Positions 15,611 through 23,803 of a stretch of DNA of 64,000 bases are shown piece by piece; the stretch's first letter is position 1, and every line of letters begins with the position of its first letter. The DNA is taken from contig NZ_JARVKW010000034.1 in the NCBI RefSeq assembly GCF_029813775.1, positions 1 to 64,000 on the forward strand, written 5' to 3'. The notes under the pieces are model-generated. The model did no database searches. It had not been told where the DNA came from and saw only the letters and a program-made list of their open reading frames with translations. The stretch comes from Streptomyces sp. DH24. Its GTDB lineage: Bacteria > Actinomycetota > Actinomycetes > Streptomycetales > Streptomycetaceae. Made by a program: the position numbers and the translations under genes.

Positions 15611-15673
15611 ATGAGGACAAGCAGCCGGCTGATGACGTACCGCCTCGCCCTTCTTCCCGGGCAGCCGGCATGA
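15611..15673 (+). pseudogene. 20-codon ORF after the CebR box, likely truncated gene start
   Basis: A good ribosome site (GGAGG at 15600-15604) precedes ATG 15611, which opens MRTSSRLMTYRLALLPGQPA and stops in an ATGA overlap with the DoxX gene. The Arg/Ser-rich start looks like the beginning of a signal peptide of a secreted enzyme such as a CebR-regulated cellulase, but no hydrophobic core follows. It is either the stump of such a gene or a leader peptide for the DoxX gene. Confidence 0.4.
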
Positions 15674-16341
15674 GCCCCGAACAGCGAAACGTCATCGCGG
15701 CCACAGAAAAGCAGGGCACGACCGCCCCGGAGGTGCTGGTGGCGCCCAGTGGCCCGCGCACCTTCCCCGACCCCTACCGGCGACGCAGCCTCACCGTGCT
15801 CAGAGTGTCCGTTGGGCTGCTGTTCCTGTGGTTCGGGGCGCTCAAGCTCCTGCCGAACGTCAGCCACGCGGAGGACCTGGCCACCCGGGTGATGAGCGAG
15901 CTGACGTCGGACCGCGTGCCGGCCGACGTTTCCCGGCCACTCCTGGCCGTGATGGAGATGCTGGTCGGAGCCGGGCTGGTCACCGGGCTGTTACTGCGGC
16001 TGACCCTGGTGGTCTTCTTCGTGCACATGACTGGGACGTTCGCGACGCTGGTCGTCCTGCCCTCCGAGATGTGGGACGGGAACGTGCCCGCTCCCACGAT
16101 GGCCGGACAGTACGTGATCAAGAACATCGTGCTGGTGGCGGCGGCGCTCACCATCGCCGTTCACCTGCCCCCGCCTGGCGTTGGGCGGCGGGGAACGGCC
16201 CGTAGCCGACCAGGGGCGCGAAGGGCGCTGTCACGTTGGTTGACCGGGTGGGATCTTTTCCGGGTTGATCATGCTGGGAAGGATCGTCCATGGAGAGCAC
16301 GTCGCCGTCGTGCAGGGGGCGCCGGTACCCGGTCGAGGTGA
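15670..16341 (+). CDS. DoxX-family membrane protein, 3' end altered by an IS insertion
   Basis: The first ~165 residues are a typical four-helix DoxX protein (LRVSVGLLFLWFGALKLLPN, LLAVMEMLVGAGLVTGLLLR, LVVFFVHMTGTFATLVVLPS, YVIKNIVLVAAALTIAVHLP). The remaining ~55 residues are Arg-rich and read into the left end of an IS6-like element (inverted repeat near 16224), so the natural C-terminus has probably been lost. There is an in-frame TTA codon at 15991, rare in Streptomyces and usually linked to bldA dependence. Transcription may come from the CebR-controlled promoter just upstream. Confidence 0.75.
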   Translation: MSPEQRNVIAATEKQGTTAPEVLVAPSGPRTFPDPYRRRSLTVLRVSVGLLFLWFGALKLLPNVSHAEDLATRVMSELTSDRVPADVSRPLLAVMEMLVGAGLVTGLLLRLTLVVFFVHMTGTFATLVVLPSEMWDGNVPAPTMAGQYVIKNIVLVAAALTIAVHLPPPGVGRRGTARSRPGARRALSRWLTGWDLFRVDHAGKDRPWRARRRRAGGAGTRSR

Positions 16342-16610
16342 TCTCCCACTGCGTGTGGCTGTACCACCGATTCCCGGTCAGCTTCCGTGAGGTCGAGGAA
16401 CTCATTACTTGTGGCGGGCCGTCGGCCAGGACGGCAACGTGCTCGACATCCTCCTGCAGAGCCGACGGGACAGGCCGCCCCCAGGCGCCTCTTCCGCCGC
16501 CTGTCGAAAAAGCCGCGCGCGGTGCCGCGGGGGGGGGTCGCCACGGACAAGCTCCGTTCCTACGACGCGGCACACCGCGAGGTCACGTCACCGGAGTTGT
16601 CGGCACGGTC
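16224..16610 (+). pseudogene. degenerate IS6-family transposase and left terminal repeat
   Basis: The segment starts with GGCGCTGTCACGTT, close to the GGCACTGTTGCAA-type ends of IS6 elements. From 16290 the frame reads RYPVEVISHCVWLYHRFPVS and FREVEELI, the characteristic N-terminus of IS6 transposases. It then jumps directly to YLWRAVGQDGNVLDILLQSR in another frame and VATDKLRSYDAAHREV in a third. The part with the first catalytic Asp is deleted and a run of nine G near 16528 marks a frameshift. Not functional. Confidence 0.8.
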
Positions 16611-16684
16611 GCAACGGACTGACAGCAATCCCCCTCCCGGCTGCCCGCCAGTCCACCCCGACCCAACATATGGAGCCTGCCCGC

Positions 16685-16830
16685 AGGAGGCTGAGCTGCT
16701 GTTGCAGGTCCTGACTGAGCGGGAGGAGAAGAACAGCGTCGCGATTGCTTCGAACGCGAGTTTCAGCGGCTGGACGAAGATTCACCGATCTGCAGCTCTG
16801 CGCGACCCCTGTGCCGCGAGTGAGCAGCTG
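16685..16830 (+). pseudogene. IS21-family IstB fragment
   Basis: The frame reads AELLLQVLTEREEKNSVAIA and SNASFSGW, matching the C-terminal part of IstB helper ATPases. The next expected motif (FTDPRLCAA) is present as FTDLQLCAT only after a frame change near 16780. Only this piece remains. It lies 75 bases after the IS6 remnant, so two unrelated elements landed and decayed here. Confidence 0.65.
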
Positions 16831-17034
16831 TACGCCACCGCCAGGCTTACGCACCGTTGCTGGGTTGGAGGACGAACACCTCCGCCCGTGCGTCTCCAAG
16901 CGGCAGCCTGCCTGTGAAGACGACGCGGTGGCGCTTGGTTGCAAGTCAACTCACAGGAAACTTACCGGACTTGACGAAAAACTTCCCGGAGTCGACATTG
17001 ACATGCCACTGTCTACGCGCGTCATCATGAGGTC

Positions 17035-17424
17035 ATGAGATTCCCCCCACGCATCACTCGCATCGGCGCCGCAGCCGCCGTCCTGTCCGCCCTCCTCGTC
17101 GGAGGCACCGTCGCAACCGCCACGCCGGCGGCCGCCGCGGTCGGCAGCATCTGCTACAGCGACCTGCCCTCCCAGGCGTACGACACACTGGACCTGATCG
17201 AGCAGGGCGGGCCGTTCCCGTTCGAGCAGGACGGGACCGTCTTCCAGAACCGGGAAGGCATCCTGCCGAGCCAGTCCTCTGGCTACTATCACGAGTACAC
17301 CGTGATCACTCCGGGCTCCTCCACGCGCGGCGCGCGCCGCATCGTCACCGGTGAGGAGTACCAGGAGGACTACTACACGGCCGACCACTACGAGTCCTTC
17401 GACCTGATCAACTACGGCTGCTGA
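17035..17424 (+). CDS. secreted guanyl-specific ribonuclease (RNase Sa family)
   Basis: A 129-residue precursor with a Sec signal peptide (AAAVLSALLVGGTVATATPA followed by AAA) and a ~95-residue mature domain very like Streptomyces RNase Sa: SICYSDLPSQAYDTLDLIEQ, GPFPFEQDGTVFQNRE, GYYHEYTVITPG, RGARRIVTGEEYQEDYYTAD and HYESFDLINYGC. The catalytic Glu (YYHEYTV), Arg (RR) and His (TADHYE) are all present, as are the two Cys of the disulfide. It cleaves RNA after guanosine outside the cell. No barstar-type inhibitor gene is adjacent. TTGACA at 16998 is a possible -35. A decayed relative lies inverted at 15182. Confidence 0.93.
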   Translation: MRFPPRITRIGAAAAVLSALLVGGTVATATPAAAAVGSICYSDLPSQAYDTLDLIEQGGPFPFEQDGTVFQNREGILPSQSSGYYHEYTVITPGSSTRGARRIVTGEEYQEDYYTADHYESFDLINYGC

Positions 17425-17595
17425 GTCCCCCACGGCTCAGCCCGAGGTACGGCGCGACGCGCTGGAGGTCCGGCCCTGCGTTCAGCCGGTCCTCCAGCTG
17501 CCACCAGCAATTGGTCCGCATCACTTATGCAGGACCATGTGCGGAATAAACGGCGTCTTACAGGTCATCTCATTTGGCTGAGTAGGCTGCCGGCT

Positions 17596-17900
17596 GTGGT
17601 GGGGATCGTCGAGCGGCTGATGCCGGACGAGTTGTGGGAGCTGTTCCAGCGGGTCGTGCCGGAGGCGCCATCACGGCCTCAAGGTGGCGGTCGGCGGCGG
17701 CACGGCGACCGAGAGGTGCCGGCAGCGACCGTGTTCGTGGCGACGTCGGGCTGCACGTGACAGCAGTTGCCGACTGCGTCGTTCGGGCTGTCCGGGGCAA
17801 CCGCTCACCGCCGGTTCACCGAGTGGACAACAGCCCGCGCGTGGGCCGGGCTGCACCGCCTGGTCCTCGACGAACTCGGCTCCCGCGGCGACCTGGACGT
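17596..17900 (+). pseudogene. IS5-family transposase N-terminal fragment with nonsense codon
   Basis: The frame reads VVGIVERLMPDELWELFQRV, VPEAPSRPQGGGRRRHGDRE and FVATSGCT, then a TGA (17758-17760) where the family has Trp. It continues in frame QQLPTASFGLSGATAHRRFT and EWTTARAWAGLHRLVLDELG. Homology ends near 17900, before the DDE catalytic residues. It is a dead DUF4096-type transposase. Confidence 0.8.
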
Positions 17901-18006
17901 GTGCGATGCCGAAGGTGCCGCGCTCGACTGGGCCCTAGGGAAGCTCGGTGTCCCCGGGGGTGTGACGTCGCTGCCGGCCGACTCGTCGACGCCGCACCGG
18001 GTTTCC

Positions 18007-18341
18007 CCGCTGTCCTGTCCCACTATGAGCACGGACTCCACACCGACCGCAGCACCTGGAGACGCCGGCTGAAGCGGGCCCCTGCCCGCGTGCAATGGGA
18101 CCCCGAACGCGACCTGCTTCTTCAGCCCCTTCCCCACCGGTCACTGCAGCTCGGCCTCGCTGGTGAAGCCGCACGCCTCTACGCCGACGAATGGATCGTT
18201 TCCATCACCGATGTCACACCGCTGGCCCGCATGATCCACACCCATGTACAAGACAGAGAGCTGGACACCGCCCGACAACTCCTGCCGCACGAACGCCCCT
18301 ATCCCGTGAGCGATGAGGTCTTGACTCACCTACACCGGTAG
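18007..18341 (+). pseudogene. C-terminal fragment of a DUF4291 protein
   Basis: The last ~110 codons before the stop at 18341 read VLSHYEHGLHTDRSTWRRRL, KRAPARVQWDPERDLLLQPL, PHRSLQLGLAGEAARLYADE, WIVSITDVTPLARMIHTHVQ and ERPYPV, the conserved C-terminal half of DUF4291. The N-terminal half is missing, and the open frame upstream belongs to unrelated sequence. The gene is truncated by the IS5-like material. Confidence 0.7.
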
Positions 18342-18365
18342 GCGTGACGACCAATTGAGATGACT

Positions 18366-18674
18366 TCCAAGACCGATTCACTGGGCTTGGCATGTGCGGT
18401 GACGATTCGTCGCCGAATGGTGTGTGGCGGCGGCGGGTTGAGGCACCTGTGGTGGCGTCGACGGCAAGCTGGGTGGCATGTCGAAGACAACCCGCAAGTT
18501 TTTTCCGTCCCGTCCGCGCTGTTCACGGGAATTCAACCCGGCGGTGCGGCGCACCGGCCGTCGCCACACCCCGGTGAACAGGCGGCGCCCGTGAGGGCGG
18601 TGATGTCCTCGGCGGATGAGGTCGATGTCCGTTCGCCGCCAGCACGCGCGTGTGCCGGCGGCTGGGATGGGGGC
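18366..18674. other. 309-bp gap, nothing recognised
   Basis: No ORF with normal codon use, no promoter match and no mobile-element signature on either strand. G+C is lower than in flanking genes in its first 100 bases, consistent with foreign debris. Confidence 0.45.
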
Positions 18675-19454
18675 ATGACCTCACACGCATGCATGACCTC
18701 GCAGGAACCCGTCGCCGCACGTCCGCTGACCGGAAGGACCGCTCTGGTCACCGGCGGCAGCCGGGGCATCGGAGCGGCGACGGCTCTGCGCCTCGCCCGG
18801 GACGGCGCCGACGTCGCCGTCACCTATGTGAACGGCAAGGACGCCGCCGAGGACGTCGTACGCGCCGTCGAGGCGCTGGGGCGGCGGGCGGTGGCGCTGC
18901 GCGCGGACTCGGCGGACGCCGAGGAGGCCGCGGGTGCCGTGGAACGTGCCGCCCAGGGACTCGGCGGACGGCTCGACGTGCTGGTGAACAACGTGGGCGT
19001 GGGCCTGCTCGGCCCGCTGGAGAGCCTCACGCTCGCCGACGTCGACCGCGTCCTCGCGGTGAACGTGCGCGGCGTGTTCCTCGCGGCGCAGGCCGCCGCG
19101 GCCCGGATGACCTCCGGCGGACGGATCGTCACCGTCGGCACGTGCATGACGCAACGCGTGCCGGGACCCGGCGGCACGCTCTACGCCATGAGCAAGGCGG
19201 CGCTGACCGGGCTGACGAAGGCGCTCGCGCGGGAGCTCGGCCCGCGCGGGATCACCGCGAACATCGTCCACCCGGGGCCGATCGACACCGACATGAACCC
19301 GGCGGACGGCCCCTACGCGGCCGGTCAGGCGGCGATGACGGCGCTCGGCCGGGTCGGGACGGCGCAGGAGGTGGCGGAGACGGTGGCGCACCTGGCGGTG
19401 TCGGCGTACATCACGGGGGCGGAGTTCTCCGTCGACGGGGGCCACGCGGCGTGA
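18675..19454 (+). CDS. short-chain dehydrogenase/reductase (SDR)
   Basis: A 259-residue classical SDR. The cofactor loop is TGGSRGIG, the NNVG motif is in VLVNNVGVG, and the catalytic Tyr and Lys are in LYAMSKAA. The position usually held by the catalytic Ser lies in VGTCMTQRVPG, where Thr or Cys replaces it. The C-terminus ITGAEFSVDGGHAA is typical. ATG 18675 follows a G-rich ribosome site; ATG 18693 is possible. Redox substrate is unknown. It stands alone between mobile-element debris and a bidirectional terminator. Confidence 0.9.
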   Translation: MTSHACMTSQEPVAARPLTGRTALVTGGSRGIGAATALRLARDGADVAVTYVNGKDAAEDVVRAVEALGRRAVALRADSADAEEAAGAVERAAQGLGGRLDVLVNNVGVGLLGPLESLTLADVDRVLAVNVRGVFLAAQAAAARMTSGGRIVTVGTCMTQRVPGPGGTLYAMSKAALTGLTKALARELGPRGITANIVHPGPIDTDMNPADGPYAAGQAAMTALGRVGTAQEVAETVAHLAVSAYITGAEFSVDGGHAA

Positions 19455-19543
19455 GCGCGGGTGTGAGCCGCGACGAGCGGGCCGGGGTCGGGGGCGGGGG
19501 CTCCCGGCCCCGGGCCTCCGGGCCGGCCTGAACCGCCGTGCCC

Positions 19544-19585
19544 CGAACGCCGGACGGACCGGTTGTCGTGCCCGTCCGGCGTTCG
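19544..19585. terminator. 14-bp bidirectional terminator hairpin
   Basis: CGAACGCCGGACGG (19544-19557) pairs perfectly with 19572-19585 over a 14-nt loop. It lies between the convergent SDR and alc genes. Confidence 0.75.
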
Positions 19586-19607
19586 GTGGTCCCGACGAGG
19601 GTGCGGG

Positions 19608-20723
19608 TCAGCCGCCGAGCTCCTGGTGGCGTGCCGTCAGCCGCGCCGCACCGGTCTCCGTCAGCGAGCCGTGCAGGCGCAGGCGGGAGATGCCGCCGTC
19701 CGGATAGATGTCCACGCGCGCGTGCGTGCCGACGGCCGGGGCCGGGAGGACGAAGCGGTGGTTCGTGTCGGGCTGGAGGCGGGTGCGGGGCAGGATCTCC
19801 ACCCAGTCGCCGTCCTCGCCGTCCTTCACGGACACCGACGCCCAGCCCGCGCTGTTGCCCTTCAGGTACGCCGTGTCGATCTCGACGGCGCGGATCTCGG
19901 ACTGGGCCACCAGCCGGTAGGCGATCCAGTCGTTGCCCCGGTCGCGGCGGCGGCGCGTCTCCCAGCCGTCGTCCATCTTGCGGGACCGGCCCGGCTGGAT
20001 GGTGTTGGTGGCCGGCGAGTAGAACAGGTCGGAGGCGTCCTCGACCCGGCCGCCGTTCTCCAGGGCGACGACGTCGAACGTGCCGAGCGCGGCCAGCCAC
20101 GCCGGGTCCGGCGCGACCTCGCCGTACACCCGCAGGCGGGCGATGCCGCCGTCGGGGTGCTGGCCCAGGCGGAGGTGGGTGAAGCGCTGCTCGACGGCGA
20201 CCTCGAAGCCGTTGGCCGCGTGGCCGCCGACCGGCGTGCGCGGCACCAGCGTCGTCCACTTCACGTCGCCGGAGAGGAGCTCCTCCGGGGACGGGGAGCC
20301 GGGCACCGAGGCGCCCTCGACCGAGACGGCCTGCGGGTAGTTGCCGCGGAAGTGGGCCGTGTCGACGACGATGCCGCGGATCACGCCGGGCGCGCCGAGG
20401 CGGATGAGCGCCCAGTCGTGGTCCTCGGCGGTCGGCCAGGGGTGGTCGGCGCTGCTGCCGCGGCGGCGCCGGGTCTCCCAGCCGTCCATGATCTTGCCCT
20501 TGTGCCCGAAGTGCTCGGGGTCGAACTCGGCGCGCTCGGGCACCAGCAGGTTCTCGCGCTGGGCGAAGAACTCGTCGTTGGCGGCGATGACTCCGGCGCC
20601 GAGCCGGCGGTCGGCGAGGTCGGCGTGGTGGGTGAAGGGGAAGTCGGCGGTGCGGTAGTCCGCGTACGGGTCACCGCCTCCGTAGGGGTTCGCGTCGCCG
20701 GTGAAGCTCGGAATCGCCGTCAC
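19608..20723 (-). CDS. alc: allantoicase
   Basis: A 371-residue allantoicase made of two homologous halves, each with the DGWETRRRR signature (about residues 79-87 and 251-259) and a jelly-roll repeat ending GGIARLRVYG or GGISRLRLHG. It hydrolyses allantoate to ureidoglycolate and urea. It is transcribed after allB on the minus strand (42-bp gap), so the two genes form an operon. A terminator hairpin follows. Confidence 0.96.
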   Translation of the reverse strand: MTAIPSFTGDANPYGGGDPYADYRTADFPFTHHADLADRRLGAGVIAANDEFFAQRENLLVPERAEFDPEHFGHKGKIMDGWETRRRRGSSADHPWPTAEDHDWALIRLGAPGVIRGIVVDTAHFRGNYPQAVSVEGASVPGSPSPEELLSGDVKWTTLVPRTPVGGHAANGFEVAVEQRFTHLRLGQHPDGGIARLRVYGEVAPDPAWLAALGTFDVVALENGGRVEDASDLFYSPATNTIQPGRSRKMDDGWETRRRRDRGNDWIAYRLVAQSEIRAVEIDTAYLKGNSAGWASVSVKDGEDGDWVEILPRTRLQPDTNHRFVLPAPAVGTHARVDIYPDGGISRLRLHGSLTETGAARLTARHQELGG

Positions 20724-20765
20724 GGTGATCTGGTCCTGCCTTTCTGGAGTCGGCCTGCTGGGGTG

Positions 20766-22106
20766 TCAGTTGGTCCGGGTGAGGAGGTGGCCCTTCGGTG
20801 CGGTGAACTCGCCGTCGGCCACGATGCGTTCGCCGCGCAGCCAGGTGGACTTCACGACGCCGTGCAGGGTGCGGCCGGCGTACGCGGTGACGCGGTTGCG
20901 GTGCTGGAGGGCGGCGGGGTCCACGGTGAACGTCTCGTCGGGCGCGAGGACCGCGAAGTCGGCGTCGTGGCCGGGGGCGATGGCGCCCTTGCGGCCGTCG
21001 AGCCCGACCAGGCGGGCGGTTTCCCGCGACATCCAGCGGACGACGTCCTCCAGGGTGTGGCCACGCGCGCGTGCGGCGGTCCACACGGCGGGCAGGCTCA
21101 GCTGGAGGCCGGAGATGCCGCCCCAGGCGGTGGCGAAGTCGCCGGTCTTGAGGTCGGCGGTGGAGGGCGAGTGGTCGGTGACGACGCAGTCGATCGTGCC
21201 GTCGGCGAGCGCCTGCCACAGCAGGTCCTGGTTGGCGGCCTCGCGGATGGGCGGGCAGCACTTGAACTCGCTGGCGCCGTCCGGGACTTCCTCGGCGGTG
21301 AGGGTCAGGTAGTGGGGGCAGGTCTCGACGGTGACGCGGACACCGTCGGCCTTCGCCTCGGCGATCAGCGGCAGCGCGTCGCTCGACGACAGGTGCAGCA
21401 CGTGCACGCGCGCGTTCAGCCGCCTGGCCTGCGCGAGGAGGGCCGCGATCGCGGTGTCCTCGGCGTCGCGGGGCCGGCTGGCGAGGAAGTCGGCGTACTT
21501 CGGGCCGCCCTGCTGGGGGGCGGCGGCGAGGTGGTGCGGGTCCTCGGCGTGCACGATCAGCAGCCCGTCGAAGGCGGCGATCTCCGCCAGGGAGCGCGCG
21601 AGCTGGTCCTGGTCCAGGTGCGGGAACTCCTCCACGCCGGACGGGGACAGGAACGCCTTGAAGCCGAACACCCCGGCGTCGTGCAGCGGGCGCAGGTCCG
21701 GCACGTTGTCGGGCAGGGCGCCGCCCCAGAAGCCGACGTCGATGTGCGCCTTGTCGGCGGCGACCTTCTGCTTGACGCGCAGGTGGTCGACCGTCGTGGT
21801 GGGCGGCAGGGAGTTGAGCGGCATGTCGACGAGGGTGGTGATGCCGCCCGCCGCCGCCGCGCGGGTGGCGGTCCAGAAGCCCTCCCACTCGGTGCGGCCC
21901 GGGTCGTTGACGTGCACGTGCGTGTCGACCAGGCCGGGCAGCAGGACGTCGTCGCCGAGGTCCTCCAGGCGGGCCCCGTCGGGTACGGGCGCGTCGTACG
22001 GCAGCACGGCCGTGATCGTCCCTCCGGCGACCGTGACGGACGCGGCGCGCGTCCCCTCGGGCGTGATGACGCGCGTCGAGCGCAGCACCAGTTCAGCTTC
22101 GGACAC
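20766..22106 (-). CDS. allB: allantoinase
   Basis: A 446-residue cyclic amidohydrolase. Metal-binding motifs are [14 protein letters not shown] near residue 60, the lysine that would be carbamylated in [27 protein letters not shown] and CVVTDHSPS. It opens allantoin to allantoate. GTG 22106 is the start. The gene is divergent from allR, and its upstream region holds both a 15-bp AllR-like box and a 17-bp palindrome. Confidence 0.96.
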   Translation of the reverse strand: MSEAELVLRSTRVITPEGTRAASVTVAGGTITAVLPYDAPVPDGARLEDLGDDVLLPGLVDTHVHVNDPGRTEWEGFWTATRAAAAGGITTLVDMPLNSLPPTTTVDHLRVKQKVAADKAHIDVGFWGGALPDNVPDLRPLHDAGVFGFKAFLSPSGVEEFPHLDQDQLARSLAEIAAFDGLLIVHAEDPHHLAAAPQQGGPKYADFLASRPRDAEDTAIAALLAQARRLNARVHVLHLSSSDALPLIAEAKADGVRVTVETCPHYLTLTAEEVPDGASEFKCCPPIREAANQDLLWQALADGTIDCVVTDHSPSTADLKTGDFATAWGGISGLQLSLPAVWTAARARGHTLEDVVRWMSRETARLVGLDGRKGAIAPGHDADFAVLAPDETFTVDPAALQHRNRVTAYAGRTLHGVVKSTWLRGERIVADGEFTAPKGHLLTRTN

Positions 22107-22151
22107 CCCAGCCCCTCTCCTGCCGCCGTCCGCTTCCGGTCACGGGTTTAC

Positions 22152-22183
22152 TTCCACGTAACGGAATTCAACGTTCTGTTGAA
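22152..22183 (-). promoter_or_regulatory. allB promoter region: AllR-like box plus 17-bp palindrome
   Basis: TTCCACGTAACGGAA (22152-22166) is a 15-bp AllR-like box. It abuts the palindrome TTCAACGTTCTGTTGAA (22167-22183), whose minus-strand half supplies a TTGAA -35 hexamer; TAAACC (22150-22145) is the best -10, with short spacing. A repressor on the first box would sit between -35 and -10. Confidence 0.6.
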
Positions 22184-22252
22184 GGAGTCTTCACCCCCGC
22201 CCGCAGCCCGTCAAGGGCACACTGCTTACGGGCATGCCGGACGAACCCGCTC

Positions 22253-22295
22253 TGGACGTTTCCACAAAGCGGAATTAGAATTCCAGCAAGCAGAA
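22253..22295 (+). promoter_or_regulatory. allR promoter with tandem 15-bp boxes
   Basis: TGGACG (22253-22258) and TAGAAT (22276-22281) are spaced by 17 bases. Box 1, TTCCACAAAGCGGAA (22260-22274), fills the spacer. Box 2, TTCCAGCAAGCAGAA (22281-22295), covers the start of transcription. The boxes are exactly 21 bp apart, which suggests autoregulation by AllR. Confidence 0.65.
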
Positions 22296-22375
22296 CGTAG
22301 CTACGCACAAGCGGGGAGTCAACCGACTGCCGGGTAGGCTTCTGCCCTTCCCGCCAGTCCCGAAAGGAACGCGCC

Positions 22376-23179
22376 GTGCCGACGTCCAGCGCCAGCACCA
22401 CCGACTCCGCCCGGTCCGCCGCCAGTGGCGGCGTCCAGTCCCTGGAGCGCGCCTTCGACCTGCTCGAACGGATGGCGGACGCGGGTGGCGAGGTCGGCCT
22501 GAGCGAGCTCTCCGCCAGCAGCGGACTGCCGCTGCCCACCATCCACCGCCTGATGCGCACGCTGGTGGCCTGCGGATACGTACGCCAGCAGCCCAACCGC
22601 CGCTACGCGCTCGGCCCGCGCCTGATCCGGCTCGGCGAGTCCGCGTCCCGGCTGCTGGGCACCTGGGCGCGCCCCTACCTCGCCCGCCTGGTCGAGGAGA
22701 CCGGCGAGACGGCGAACATGGCGCTGCTCGACGGCGACGAGATCGTCTACGTGGCGCAGGTGCCGTCCAAGCACTCGATGCGCATGTTCACGGAGGTCGG
22801 CCGGCGCGTCCTGCCGCACTCCACCGGCGTCGGCAAGGCCCTGCTGTCGGACTTCCCACCGGAGGAGGTGCGCGCCCTGCTGGCCCGCACCGGCATGCCG
22901 GCCGCGACGGAGAAGACGATCACCACGCCGGACGGCTTCCTCGCGGCGCTGGAGGACGTGCGCCGCCGGGGCTACGCCGTCGACGACAACGAGCAGGAGA
23001 TCGGCGTGCGCTGCCTCGCGGTCCCGGTGCCCGACTCCCCGACCGCCGCGGCCATCTCGATCTCGGGTCCGGCGGGCCGGGTCACGGAGGCCGCGACCGA
23101 GAAGATCGTGCCGGTGCTCCAGGAGGTCGCGGCCGAGCTGGCGCAGGCCCTGGCGACCTCGGGCGGCCCGGCCGCCTGA
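22376..23179 (+). CDS. allR: IclR-family repressor of the allantoin/glyoxylate genes
   Basis: A 267-residue IclR regulator. A winged helix-turn-helix (about 20-75: LERAFDLLERMADAGGEVGL through LPLPTIHRLMRTLVACGYV) precedes the IclR effector domain (TANMALLDGDEIVYVAQVPS, GVGKALLSDF, YAVDDNEQEIGVRCLAVPV). The GTG start at 22376 follows GAAAGGA. In S. coelicolor the AllR protein divergent from allB is an IclR repressor of the allantoin pathway, and the position here is the same. Tandem 21-bp-spaced boxes occur at its own promoter and at aceB, hyi and katA. Confidence 0.92.
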   Translation: MPTSSASTTDSARSAASGGVQSLERAFDLLERMADAGGEVGLSELSASSGLPLPTIHRLMRTLVACGYVRQQPNRRYALGPRLIRLGESASRLLGTWARPYLARLVEETGETANMALLDGDEIVYVAQVPSKHSMRMFTEVGRRVLPHSTGVGKALLSDFPPEEVRALLARTGMPAATEKTITTPDGFLAALEDVRRRGYAVDDNEQEIGVRCLAVPVPDSPTAAAISISGPAGRVTEAATEKIVPVLQEVAAELAQALATSGGPAA

Positions 23180-23200
23180 CCCCCACCCTTCCCCACGCAC

Positions 23201-23239
23201 GGCGACAGCCCCCGGTCCGGGAGACCGGGGGCTGTCGCC
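23201..23239. terminator. 17-bp bidirectional terminator hairpin
   Basis: A perfect inverted repeat (23201-23217 and 23223-23239) with a 5-nt loop lies just after allR and before the convergent DUF5955 gene. It is the strongest stem of this kind in the first half of the window. Confidence 0.85.
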
Positions 23240-23287
23240 GTCTTCGCCGTCTACGGCTACTTCCGCGCCTTCGGCTGTTCGCCGCCC

Positions 23288-23602
23288 TCAGCCGCGCCGG
23301 GGCTCGCCGAACCGGTCCACCGCCTCGCGGACCTGCGCCAGGCCGCCCGACAGGGCGCTGACGGAACCGATCGCCCCGGCGATCCGCAGCAGCGACGTGC
23401 GCAGCCGCGGGATCTCCGGGGTGCCGTCGGCCGACAGGGCGGCGAGCTCGGCGAGTTCCTCCTCGGCGACCGCGCGGTCCGGGAAGTCGGCCGGGTGCGC
23501 GGCGAGTTCGCGGCACAGCCGGGACACCGCCGCCCGCAGTTCCGCCGCTCTCGGGTCCTCGCCGCTGCCGGTCACCGTCCTGTGTCCCGCACTCCGCAAC
23601 AT
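23288..23602 (-). CDS. DUF5955-like small protein
   Basis: A 104-residue mostly helical protein. The segment ELRAAVSRLCRELAAHPADF, the middle EEELAELAALSADGTPEIPR and the end LLRIAGAIGSVSALSGGLAQ are as I recall DUF5955 of Streptomyces. AGGGGGGAGA lies a few bases before ATG 23602. Function is unknown. It converges on allR across the 23201 hairpin. Confidence 0.78.
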   Translation of the reverse strand: MLRSAGHRTVTGSGEDPRAAELRAAVSRLCRELAAHPADFPDRAVAEEELAELAALSADGTPEIPRLRTSLLRIAGAIGSVSALSGGLAQVREAVDRFGEPRRG

Positions 23603-23803
23603 GGTTCTCCCCCCTCGCGCACGGTCGTGCGCCGTCTCGTACTCGTTGCCCGGGGCGCCCCCGCGGCGTTGGTCGGGCGCCCGGAGACGCCGGTCAGTAA
23701 ACGCCACCCGGCAGGGGCCCCGCCACCGCACCGGCCGAAATTCAGCCCCGCGAAACCGGGCGCTCGCCAGGACGTCGGACGGCGGGTCGGGTATGCAGGG
23801 CGC

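Larger units (their letters stand above)
17564..18364. mobile_element. 801-bp IS5-like element bounded by 14-bp inverted repeats, internally rearranged
   Basis: GTCATCTCATTTGG (17564-17577) and CCAATTGAGATGAC (18351-18364) are inverted repeats with one mismatch. The 801-bp distance fits a Streptomyces IS5-family element. Inside are the N-terminal part of an IS5 transposase and, unexpectedly, the C-terminal half of a DUF4291 gene instead of the rest of the transposase. No clear target duplication is seen. Confidence 0.6.

Noticed and set aside
18675-19454. Calling the SDR inactive because the catalytic Ser position is Thr or Cys
   Set aside because: The Tyr and Lys are intact, Thr can substitute, and the alignment at this loop is uncertain by a residue or two.
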